64,000 bases of DNA from Eggerthellaceae bacterium (lineage in GTDB: Bacteria; Actinomycetota; Coriobacteriia; Coriobacteriales; Eggerthellaceae), in contig WRIR01000010.1 of assembly GCA_009782605.1 (NCBI GenBank), positions 1 through 64,000 on the forward strand, given 5' to 3'. Below are positions 25,283 through 33,608 of this stretch, in pieces. Below the pieces are notes generated by a model. It was not told the DNA's origin and searched no databases. It worked only from the letters and a program-made list of their open reading frames with translations. Numbering within the stretch: the stretch's first letter is position 1; the number at the start of each line of letters is the position of its first letter. Made by a program: the position numbers and the translations under genes.

Positions 25283-26341
25283 TCAGCCAATGAAGCCCAT
25301 GGTGCCGGGATCTCCGCTGGTTACCGTGCCGATTGCAGCAATGCCTTTTTCGCAGTGACTCCGGTATGCCTGCTCGAAGGCCTTCTGGTTGTGCGGGGGG
25401 ATGGCAAGCAGAAGGCCGCCGCTGGTCTGGGGGTCGCACAGGATTCCCATGCGGGTGTCGTATTCGTCGCCGGCAAGGCCTCCGGGCAAGACGGACTCCC
25501 CGACATGGTCCATGATGGAAAAGCTGCGGGCGGGACGGCAGTATTGCCGCGAATACTCCCACGCCTTGTCGAACACGGGGATCGCAGCCCAGTCGAGCAA
25601 GGCGCTGCACTTGCTCGCAACGAGCATTTCATGGAGGTGGCCCGCGAATCCGAACCCTGTGACGTCGGTGGCGGCATGGGCGCCGGCCTCTTTCATGGCC
25701 CTTGCACCGCGGTCGTTGAGCTCTTCCATGGACGCGAGGACGGGGGCCAGGCTCGCCTCTGTCTCCAGGCCCACCTGAAGCGCTGAGCTCATGATTCCCG
25801 TGCCGAGCGGCTTGGTGAGATAGAGCAGATCCCCGGGCATGGCTCCGCTGTTCCTCACGATGGCATCGGGGTGGGCCGTGCCGAACACCGCAAGGCCGTA
25901 TTTCGGCTCAGCGTCATCAATAGTGTGGCCTCCGACGATTGTGGCGCCTGCCTCGCGCACCGCATCGGCCCCGCCGCGGAGGATGGCCCCTGCCAGGCCG
26001 GTGCCGAGGGCGCTGTCAAGGGCAAGGAGGTTCAAGGCAGCCTTCGGCTCCGCGCCCATCGCATAGATGTCGCTCAAGGCATTGGCGGCAGCAATGCGCC
26101 CAAAAAGGTAGGGGTCGTCGACGACAGGAGTGAAGAAATCGACCGTAAGCACTGCGGCAATGTCGTCGCTCAGCCGATACACGGCCGCGTCGTCGCTGGT
26201 CTCGAAGCCCAAAATGACCCCTGCTCCCTGCATCGGCGCTATCGAGGACAGTATCTGCTCAAGGTCTCCCGGACCCCACTTCGCCGCTCAACCGCCCTTG
26301 GACGTCAGGCGCGTAAGGCGGATGCGCTCGTTTTCGCTCAC
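25283..26341 (-). CDS. selD: Selenophosphate synthetase SelD, itself a selenoprotein
   Basis: The gene reads through an in-frame TGA at 26290-26288. From the GTG at 26341 (GGAGG site 8 bp upstream) the product is RLTRLTSKGG-Sec-AAKWGPGDLEQ near its N-terminus, exactly where SelD has its catalytic Cys or Sec. Later parts match the family: VDFFTPVVDDPYLFGRIAA and ANALSDIYAMGA. The product is 352 residues counting Sec. Most predictors would start after the TGA at the internal ATG and lose the active site. SelD makes selenophosphate from selenide and ATP. The ATP-binding Lys is in AAKWG. It is convergent with the DUF3343 gene. Confidence 0.93.
26261..26290 (-). promoter_or_regulatory. SECIS element and Sec codon of selD
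   Basis: The TGA is at 26290-26288 on the minus strand. About 10 nt later a stem GGTC / GACC, extended by two G-U pairs, closes a CGGGA loop (26277-26261). Distance and size fit bacterial SECIS hairpins bound by SelB. The fold is my reading. Confidence 0.7.
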
Positions 26342-26708
26342 GGTGTCCACCTCCTTCCCTACAAGAGCCGGGCCTGCCTGCAGGACTAGGCTGCCACGGT
26401 AGCGATACTGTAGCGTATCCTCCAGGCATAATGCACATCTTCACAAGAACCGGAAACCTCGCTGAACACCGAGAACAAATGTTCTTGACAGCTGCCTCTC
26501 AGCCGGTTCCCAGAGGCCGCCTTCGGGACATGTCCTTTCCCGCTCATCATAAAACCCCGCTTGACCGGGGTTTTATATTGCCTTGCCCAAAGCTTTACAA
26601 AGTTCGGCTAAAATATAGCCAGATTCATCATTAGGTTTTACACAGGCCTCGCGTGGATAGCGGTGCGTGAGGCAGGTATCGAGAAACTGTAAGAGAAAGG
26701 GGTCGTCC
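26342..26708. other. Divergent control region between selD and fdhA
   Basis: No gene is seen in this gap. It contains a terminator-like hairpin (26549-26576), a palindrome AGAACA-AA-TGTTCT (26472-26485) that could be an operator, and a short palindrome GGCTA / TAGCC near 26608. The ribosome-binding site of fdhA is weak (AAGGGG). Confidence 0.5.
26549..26576 (+). terminator. Terminator-like hairpin before fdhA
   Basis: The 11-bp stem ATAAAACCCCG / CGGGGTTTTAT encloses a 6-nt loop and ends in TTTTAT. It could be an attenuator of fdhA or the end of a transcript from the left. Confidence 0.75.
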
Positions 26709-29700
26709 ATGCAGACAACACGGCGAGGCTTCATCAAAGCCACAGGTTTGGCCTTCGGCACCAGCCTGGCATATGGCTTGGCAACCCAATCTGAGGCATT
26801 CGCGCTTGACGCGAGCCCCGATTGGAAGCTGGTCAACACCGAGGAGTGCACCAACATCTGCTGCTACTGCGCAGGCGGTTGTGGCTCCCTGTGCTCGGTG
26901 CGTGACGGGGAGCTGATCTCCGTCGAAGGCGATCCCGACCATCCCATCAGCCAAGGAGGACTTTGCGCGAAGGGGGCGTCAATGTTCCAGCTGCGCAATG
27001 TCGTCGACGAGAAGACGCGCAAGGTGATTCCCAACCCCGGCCGCCTTACCCGGCCAATGGTCCGCAGGCCAGGCGCCTCTGACTGGGAAGAGATATCGTG
27101 GGACGAGGCCGTCACCTCTATCGCCCGCAAGGTGAAAGACACCCGTGATGCGACTTTTGTCGAGGTGGATCAGGGCGTGGTCGCAAACCGCTGTGACGGC
27201 ATGGCAAGCCTTGGCGGCTCCCAGCAGAACTGCGAGGAAGACTATGCCATCGTAAAGACTATGAGGACGCTTGGTATCGTTGCGCTCGACAACCAAGCAC
27301 GAGTTTGACACAGCCCAACGGTTGCCGGTCTGGCACCAACACTCGGTCGCGGCTCGATGACAAACCACTGGTGCGACCTCCAAAACGCTGATGTCTTTCT
27401 AACCTGCGGCTCCAACAACGTCGAGAACCACCCCATCAGCTCGAAATGGGTGCAAAAGGCACTCGACAAAGGGGCTACCTGGATTGTCGTCGACCCCCGC
27501 TACACCCGCTCTGCCGCATGCGCGGATATCTATTGCCCGATTCGTGCAGGCACCGACATCGCCTTTTATGGCGGCATGTTCAACTATATCGTCAAAAACG
27601 GCCTCATGCAAAAGGAGTACGTGGCCAACTACACCAACGCATCCTACCTCATCGACCCCGATTTCAGCTTCGACGTCAACACCGGGCTGTTCTCCGGGTG
27701 GGACGAGGGGAAGAAGGCCTACGCAACCACGACCTGGGGCTACCAGACCGCAGAGGTTGTCGGACCCGACACAAGCGCCACCGGTGCGTTTTCCTGGACG
27801 ACCGCAGACGGCGTCCCCGAGTTCACCCCTCCCAGCAACAAGGTCGCGAAGAAGGACCCGACCCTGGAAGACCCCCAATGCGTGTTCCAGGTGTTCAAGA
27901 GACACTACGAGCGCTACGACCTCGACACCGTATGCAGCATCTGCGGCATGGACAGGGAAACCCTTGAGCTGGTGTATAAGACCTACTGCGCCACGGGCTC
28001 CCCTGAAAAATCGGGGACTATTATGTATGCTCTCGGGCAGACGCAGCACCACTATGGCACGCAGAACACCCGTGCGCTCACCCTTGTGCAGCTCTTGCTG
28101 GGCAATGTCGGGGTTGCCGGCGGCGGCGTGAATGCGCTGCGCGGCGAGCCGAACGTCCAGGGTGCGACCGACCTGGCGATGCTCGTCTATGACTTCCCGG
28201 GCTATATGAAATGGCCGACGGTGCAAAAGTACCCGAGCCTGCGCACCTGGATGGAGACAGAGACGGCAAGCGACGGCTACTACACCAACAAACCGAAGTT
28301 CTTCATATCGGCGCTCAAGGAATGGTTCGGCGAGAACGCCACGAGCGAGAACGACTTCGGCTACGACTGGCTCCCGAAGATCGGCTCGAATACCGACCTG
28401 AGCATCATACCGACCTTCGAGCACATGGACACAGGGCTTATCAAGGGCTACTGGCTGTGGGGACAAAACCCTGCGCATTCTGCGCCCAACGCGAAGTTCG
28501 CGCGCCAAGCGATGTCGAAGCTCGACTGGATGGTCTGCGTCGACATAACCGAGACAGAGACCGCCTCGTTCTGGAAGGCTCCCGACCTCGACCCTGCGGC
28601 CATCGGCACGGAAGTGTACCTTTTGCCTGCGGCGCTCATATACGAGAAGTTCGGCACGGTTGTGAACTCGGGACGCTGGCTGCAGTGGCGCAACAAGGCC
28701 GTCGAGCCCTTCGGCCAATGCAAGACAGACCTTGAGATCTGCGACCTTTTGTGGAAAGAGATAGTGGGGCTCTACAAGGCCGAGGGCGGTGCCAACCCCG
28801 ACCCTATCCTGAACATGAAGTGGGACTACCATATTGACGGCAAGATCGATGCCCGCTCGGTGGCAATGGCGCTTAACGGGTACACGACTGCGGACAAGAA
28901 GCTCCTGGGCACTTTCGGCGATCTCAAAGCCGACGGCTCGACTTCGTGTGCCCTGTGGATATACGCCGGATTCTATGCCAACAACGACGCACCCCTCGAC
29001 CCCGCGCAGCAGCGTATCGGCGGACGGGGGACCGAGGACAAGGGCGGCCTCGGCCTTTACCAGGACTGGGCATACGCATGGCCCTTGAACAGGCGCATCG
29101 TGTACAACCGTGCGTCGGCCGACACAGAAGGCAGGCCCTGGAACGCAAACCGGATGCTGGTCGCATGGGACGGCGAGAAGTGGGACACCAACGACGTCCC
29201 CGACTTCGTTGCCTCAACCAAGGCGGGCGACGGCACGGTGACCCCGGTTCCGCCCAACAACAAGGCCTACTTCATGAACTGGGAGCAAAACGCGCGCCTT
29301 ATGGTCCCAAGCCTGGACATGCCCCTGCCCGAGCACTACGAGCCCTTCGAGTCGCCTACGGAAAACATCCTCAACGGGCGTCAGAACTCCCCGTGCATAA
29401 AGTTCGCCGAGCACAAGTCGGTGCAGCGTGGCAGCAAGGAGGACTACCCCATTGCGGTGACGACCTATACGCTGGTCGAGCACTGGCAAAGCGGCTCTCA
29501 GACACGGAACACCCCGGTACTTGTCGAGGCGATGCCTGCCCAGTTCGTCGAGATATCGGAAGAGCTGGCAGAAGAGAGGGGCATCAAAAACGGTGACAGG
29601 GTCCGGGTGTTCAACAACCGCGGATCGGCTGTCCTGAACGCCTTTGTCACCTGCCGCCTCAGGCCCCTTGCGGTAAACGGGAAGACCGTCCACCAGATCG

Positions 29701-29837
29701 GCATTCCCCATCACTGGGGGTGGGCGGGAAGCCTTTCTACGGGGGACCTGGTCAACGACCTTGCCCCCAACGTCGGCGACCCGAACTGCTTTGTGCCTGA
29801 GTACAAGGCCTTCCTTGTCGACATCGAAAAGGTATAG
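26709..29837 (+). CDS. fdhA: Formate dehydrogenase catalytic subunit, selenoprotein
   Basis: The product is 1,042 residues when the in-frame TGA at 27306-27308 (codon 200) is read as selenocysteine. It has a Tat signal, TTRRGFIKATG, at the N-terminus, so it is exported to the outside of the membrane. A 4Fe-4S site follows (CTNICCYCAGGCGSLC). The Sec lies in NQARV-Sec-HSPTVAGLAP, the FdnG-type active-site loop, and TNHW follows. The ATG at 26709 was chosen because the Tat signal starts there. It is followed by the Fe-S subunit, cytochrome b subunit and FdhE. Standard tools would split it into two genes. The enzyme oxidises formate and passes electrons to the quinone pool. Confidence 0.96.
27306..27337 (+). 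promoter_or_regulatory. SECIS element and Sec codon of fdhA
   Basis: TGA at 27306-27308. After 11 nt a hairpin starts: GG, bulged T, TGCC, loop GGTCT, GGCA, CC (27320-27337). The GGTCT loop and the bulged T match the E. coli fdhF and fdnG SECIS recognised by SelB. Confidence 0.9.
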
Positions 29838-29851
29838 GGGGTGTGGGGAAC

Positions 29852-30733
29852 ATGACAGACTCAGCGATTCTCTACGACTCTTCGCGCTGCTCGGCCTGCA
29901 AGGGCTGTCAGTCCGCTTGTAAATGCTGGAACGGGCTTCCATCCCCCCTGGGAAAGGAGGCGGGCGGCTGCACCGGCTCTTACCAGTCTCCTTTGGAGCT
30001 GAACGGGGACACGCGCCTGCTTATCAGCTTCAACGAGAAGAGGAATGAGAAGGGCGGCATCGAATGGGCATTCGCCCGCAGAAGCTGTATGCACTGTGTC
30101 AATCCGGCCTGCGCCGCAGTGTGCCCCTCGGGAACGCTCCACGTTGACGAGGCAAGCGGCATGGTGGCGGTATCCGACGAGAAGTGCATCGGGTGCCAGT
30201 ATTGTGCGAGTGCCTGCCCCTTCGGTGTCCCGCACCACTACGGCCCCGAGCCAACCGTCAACAAGTGCACGGGGTGTGTTGACCGTATCGAACAAGGCAG
30301 GGTGCCTGCCTGTGTGAAAACCTGCCAGCCCGGTGCGCTCAACTTCGGCGACCGTGCCGAAATGCTTGCTATCGCCCACGAGCGTGTCGCCCTCCTGAAG
30401 TCGAAGGGCTTTGACAAGGCGGTCGTCTACGGCGAGGACGAGCTTGACGGGCTTCATGTCGTCTCGGTTGCGAAGTACGGCCTCGATGCCGCTGGCTTGC
30501 CCGAAAATCCCCAAGTCAACGATATCGTCGATTGGCTTGGTATCATGAAGCCCTTGACCGGCATTGGTGCGGGGGCCATCCTCGCAGGCCTTGGGCTCTC
30601 GTTCTTGACCGGCGTCGGCTATAAGCGCCACACCCTCCACTACGACGAGGTGGCGCATGACGTTGTTGACATGGATACCGGTGAGGTCCTTCAGCATATC
30701 GACGTGGATATCGACGTGGAAAGGAAGGCCTGA
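29852..30733 (+). CDS. fdhB: Formate dehydrogenase iron-sulfur subunit
   Basis: The product is about 293 residues. It carries four ferredoxin-type Cys clusters: CSACKGCQSACK, CMHCVNPACAAVCP, CIGCQYCASACPFG and CTGCVDRIEQGRVPACVKTC, which hold four 4Fe-4S centres. A single membrane helix near the C-terminus (GAGAILAGLGLSFLTGVGY) anchors it, as in FdnH. I use the ATG at 29852; a GTG at 29843 would add three residues. The spacing to fdhA is 14 bp and to the cytochrome subunit 2 bp. Confidence 0.95.
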   Translation: MTDSAILYDSSRCSACKGCQSACKCWNGLPSPLGKEAGGCTGSYQSPLELNGDTRLLISFNEKRNEKGGIEWAFARRSCMHCVNPACAAVCPSGTLHVDEASGMVAVSDEKCIGCQYCASACPFGVPHHYGPEPTVNKCTGCVDRIEQGRVPACVKTCQPGALNFGDRAEMLAIAHERVALLKSKGFDKAVVYGEDELDGLHVVSVAKYGLDAAGLPENPQVNDIVDWLGIMKPLTGIGAGAILAGLGLSFLTGVGYKRHTLHYDEVAHDVVDMDTGEVLQHIDVDIDVERKA

Positions 30734-30735
30734 CC

Positions 30736-31434
30736 ATGACCCGTTACATTAAAAGGCATACCCTCCAGACACGCATCACGCACGGCACCTTGGCTGTAAG
30801 CTGCATCCTTTTGGCCATAAGCGGCTTGTTTGTGTTCGTCCCGCCGCTTACGGCCCTTGTCCCTCCCCAAGTGACGCTTGCAATGCGGATGGCACACCGT
30901 GTGCTGGGCATCGTCTTCATCCTAACCCCCCTCATCAGCGGCCTACTCGCTCCGAAGGGGGCAGTGCACTTCTTCAAGAACTACTTTGAGAAATGGGACA
31001 AGGACGACATCGTTTGGATGAAGCGGTTCATCCCCTATATGCTTGCGCCCAAAAAGATACACATGCCCGACCAGCACGAGATAAAGTCGGGCCAGCGCAT
31101 TGCCGACGGTGCCATGATCCTCGGCGTTGTCGCAATGGCAATAAGTGGCGCCCTCCTTCTCGCAGGGGCCACTTTTGCCGAACTGGGCGCAGGGCTCATG
31201 ATGGCGGTACGCCTCGTTCATGACATCGCCTTCCTCTGGCTTATCGTCTTTGGAATTGCCCATATCTATCTCGGTGCCGGTATTTTCCAGCCCTACCGGG
31301 GAACCGTCCGCCTGATGTTCGGCGACGGGAAGATCTCGGAGAGCGACGCGCTCTATCACTGGGGACACTGGGCCCGCGAAGAGATCGACAAGGCCGAAAA
31401 CGTGTTTGACGACGGCAAAGGGGCCGTCAAATGA
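30736..31434 (+). CDS. fdhC: Formate dehydrogenase cytochrome b556 subunit
   Basis: The product is 232 residues with four membrane helices. Histidines in RITHG, in MAHRV and in VHDIAFLWLI are candidate haem ligands. The pattern matches the FdnI/FdoI gamma subunit, which carries electrons to menaquinone. It starts 2 bp after fdhB, so it is co-translated. Confidence 0.92.
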   Translation: MTRYIKRHTLQTRITHGTLAVSCILLAISGLFVFVPPLTALVPPQVTLAMRMAHRVLGIVFILTPLISGLLAPKGAVHFFKNYFEKWDKDDIVWMKRFIPYMLAPKKIHMPDQHEIKSGQRIADGAMILGVVAMAISGALLLAGATFAELGAGLMMAVRLVHDIAFLWLIVFGIAHIYLGAGIFQPYRGTVRLMFGDGKISESDALYHWGHWAREEIDKAENVFDDGKGAVK

Positions 31435-31489
31435 GGCAGGGGCGCCCGCTTGTGCGGCTGCGGGACCGGGCGCACAGTGATGCAGGGGC

Positions 31490-32422
31490 GTGCGTGTGGA
31501 CATGAAACGCAGGGCCTTGGCGCTTGAGGCATACAAGAAGCACCTCGACAAGGCGGCCTGGGGCCGCCTTGAGCTCTTCGGAGGCCTGTGGGATATTCAG
31601 GAGGGCTACCGTGCCCGCGCTGCTGAAAAGGCAGGGTACGCCATCCCCAGCATCGAGGCGGCAGAAACTTGGTATTGGCAGGGAAGGCCTATCCTGGCAT
31701 TCGCGCCGGTACGCATCGACGCCGACACCTTTGTGGCCTCCCTCGGGGAGGTCGCAGGCTATCTGGCAGGGAAGGCCTGCCTGGAGAGGGGGGCGGCCGA
31801 ATGCCTGCACGGCCTCGACTGGCGCACCCTTGTCGATGAGACCGACCTGTCGCTTGCCGGTTCTGACCCGATGGCTTATACCCAGGTCTTTTGCGGGCTG
31901 GCACAAAAACACGCAGGAGGGCCGCTTGAGGCCCCGATGGCCGCCACCGTGCTGACGCTCGCGATGCGCCCCCTGGTCGAGCATGCTGCCCAGGCTGTTA
32001 TGTCGTCCCTTGAAGACGTGCTCAAAGCGGGCAACGCGACACACAGCAAGCCCCGGTGCTGCCCCTTTTGCGGAGGCGGGGCAACCTTGGCGGTTGTGGG
32101 CGAGACCCCCTCAAGCCAAGGGAAGGGAAGGCTCCTTTACTGTAGCGCCTGTGGGACCGCCTGGGAGTTCGAGCGGATCCGCTGCGTGCACTGCGGGACC
32201 CGCAACCAGGGGCACCTGCATTACTTCCACATCGAGGGCGACGAGGCCCACCGGCTGCATACCTGCGACGAGTGCGGCGGGTACGCCCGCACCGTGTTCC
32301 AAGAGCACCTGGTCGCCCCCCTTGTGCTTGAGGTCGAGGATGTCGTCATGGCGCCGCTCGACCAGGTTGCCAACGACCCGCGCTTCGGGCTGAAGGAAGG
32401 CCCCGGAGGACGGGGGCTCTGA
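31490..32422 (+). CDS. fdhE: Formate dehydrogenase accessory protein FdhE
   Basis: The product is 310 residues. It carries four zinc-type Cys pairs in the C-terminal half: CCPFCGG, YCSACGT, RCVHCGT and HTCDECGG, as in FdhE. FdhE is needed for maturation of exported formate dehydrogenases. I use the GTG at 31490 and note an in-frame ATG four codons later. It follows fdhC by 55 bp and precedes the EcfT-like gene by 25 bp. Confidence 0.92.
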   Translation: MRVDMKRRALALEAYKKHLDKAAWGRLELFGGLWDIQEGYRARAAEKAGYAIPSIEAAETWYWQGRPILAFAPVRIDADTFVASLGEVAGYLAGKACLERGAAECLHGLDWRTLVDETDLSLAGSDPMAYTQVFCGLAQKHAGGPLEAPMAATVLTLAMRPLVEHAAQAVMSSLEDVLKAGNATHSKPRCCPFCGGGATLAVVGETPSSQGKGRLLYCSACGTAWEFERIRCVHCGTRNQGHLHYFHIEGDEAHRLHTCDECGGYARTVFQEHLVAPLVLEVEDVVMAPLDQVANDPRFGLKEGPGGRGL

Positions 32423-32447
32423 CTGTCCTTGCGTAGAAAGGAGGCCT

Positions 32448-33293
32448 GTGCGACTGGGCCTTGACACTTACTTTTTCGGCACGTCGGCGGTCCACCGCTG
32501 CGACGCGCGGGTGAAGCTCGCCTTGCTCCTTGCGTATTCGCTAACGCTGTTCTTCGTGCGGACATGGGCGGGGCTTGCCCTCTGCACCGTGCTCTGCCTT
32601 GCGGTATGCGCCGTCGCACGGGTGCCGCTGCGGCAGCTGCTGGCCTTGATGATCCCCTTGTACGTGATCTTAGGCCTCACCATCGTGTTCAACGGGTTCC
32701 GCTTCGACGCGTCGAGTACAGGCATGCTCTACGGGCTGGGGAATGTGTCGGCGGGGCTCTTTGCCGACAGGGCACCCGTCTTGCTCGTCGGCTCCTTCGG
32801 GTTCGTGCCGGAGGGCTTCGCCCGTGGCTGCTACTATGCGCTGCGCATCGCCTTGCTGGTGGCCATGAGCCTCGCCGTGAGCCTCACGACCACCTCTACC
32901 GAGCTGACCGACGCCCTCTACGACTGCCTGAGGCCCCTGCGGGCATGCAGGGTTCCCACCGAGGATATCGCCATGACGGTGTCCGTCGCTCTGCGCTTCA
33001 TCCCCCTGACCGCCGAAGAGCTCGGCCGCGTCCAGGCGGCCCAGCGCTCACGGGGCGCCGTGTTCGACGAGGGGGGGCCGATAAGGCGCGTCGGCGCATG
33101 GCAGCCGGTTTTGATCCCCCTGTTCGTGGGGCTCTTCCGGCGGGCCGACAACCTTGCCCTGGCCATGGAGTCGCGCTGCTACGCGATGGCGCAGGGCCGC
33201 ACCCGGCTGGACCCCCGCCCCTTCACCGTGACATCCGGCCTGACGCTCGCGGGCGGCATCGCCCTCTGCGCAGCTGTTGCCGTTGTGCTGTAG
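32448..33293 (+). CDS. EcfT-type energy-coupling transmembrane protein
   Basis: The product is 281 residues with five or more membrane helices. The first, ARVKLALLLAYSLTLFF, follows the CDARVK motif common in EcfT proteins. The cytoplasmic coupling helix carries AAQRSRGAVF (the Ala-xxx-Arg-Gly-like motif that docks to the ATPases). It starts with GTG after an AAAGGAGG site. Normally EcfT is co-transcribed with EcfA ATPases and a substrate subunit, but none is adjacent, so it may work with components elsewhere. The vitamin or metal cannot be told. Confidence 0.8.
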   Translation: MRLGLDTYFFGTSAVHRCDARVKLALLLAYSLTLFFVRTWAGLALCTVLCLAVCAVARVPLRQLLALMIPLYVILGLTIVFNGFRFDASSTGMLYGLGNVSAGLFADRAPVLLVGSFGFVPEGFARGCYYALRIALLVAMSLAVSLTTTSTELTDALYDCLRPLRACRVPTEDIAMTVSVALRFIPLTAEELGRVQAAQRSRGAVFDEGGPIRRVGAWQPVLIPLFVGLFRRADNLALAMESRCYAMAQGRTRLDPRPFTVTSGLTLAGGIALCAAVAVVL

Positions 33294-33398
33294 GGCTTGG
33301 GCTCGGGCTTGCAGGTTATGGCCGACTGTCGCTGGGCTTGCTTGAAGTTGCATCGGGGTTGGGTTAGAATTTGACGGGTTCGGAAAGGGAGGTATCCT

Positions 33399-33578
33399 AT
33401 GGCGCATCCTTGCGAGATCGACGTGTATGACGAGGCGACGAAGAAGCTGATGGAGTTTCATGAGAAGCGGATCGTCGAGCTTGAGTATGGCAAGGACAGC
33501 AAACTGCCCCCCGACCTTGCCCGTCCCTGCTACCTGTTCAGGAAGCGGGAGGATACCCTCTGCAAGATGCTTGTCTAG
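33399..33578 (+). CDS. Small protein of unknown function
   Basis: The frame is 59 residues long (MAHPCEIDVYDEATKKLMEF...). It has a good AAAGGGAGG ribosome-binding site, mixed charged composition and three Cys. It lies alone between the EcfT-like gene and the 686-residue gene. I do not recognise it. The start and site are good, so it is probably expressed. Confidence 0.6.
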   Translation: MAHPCEIDVYDEATKKLMEFHEKRIVELEYGKDSKLPPDLARPCYLFRKREDTLCKMLV

Positions 33579-33608
33579 GCCTGCTGACGACCAGGCCTCG
33601 GCCCATCC

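Noticed and set aside
26667-27308. Two separate genes for formate dehydrogenase (split at the TGA)
   Set aside because: The TGA is followed by conserved FdnG sequence and a SECIS hairpin, so it is one selenoprotein gene.
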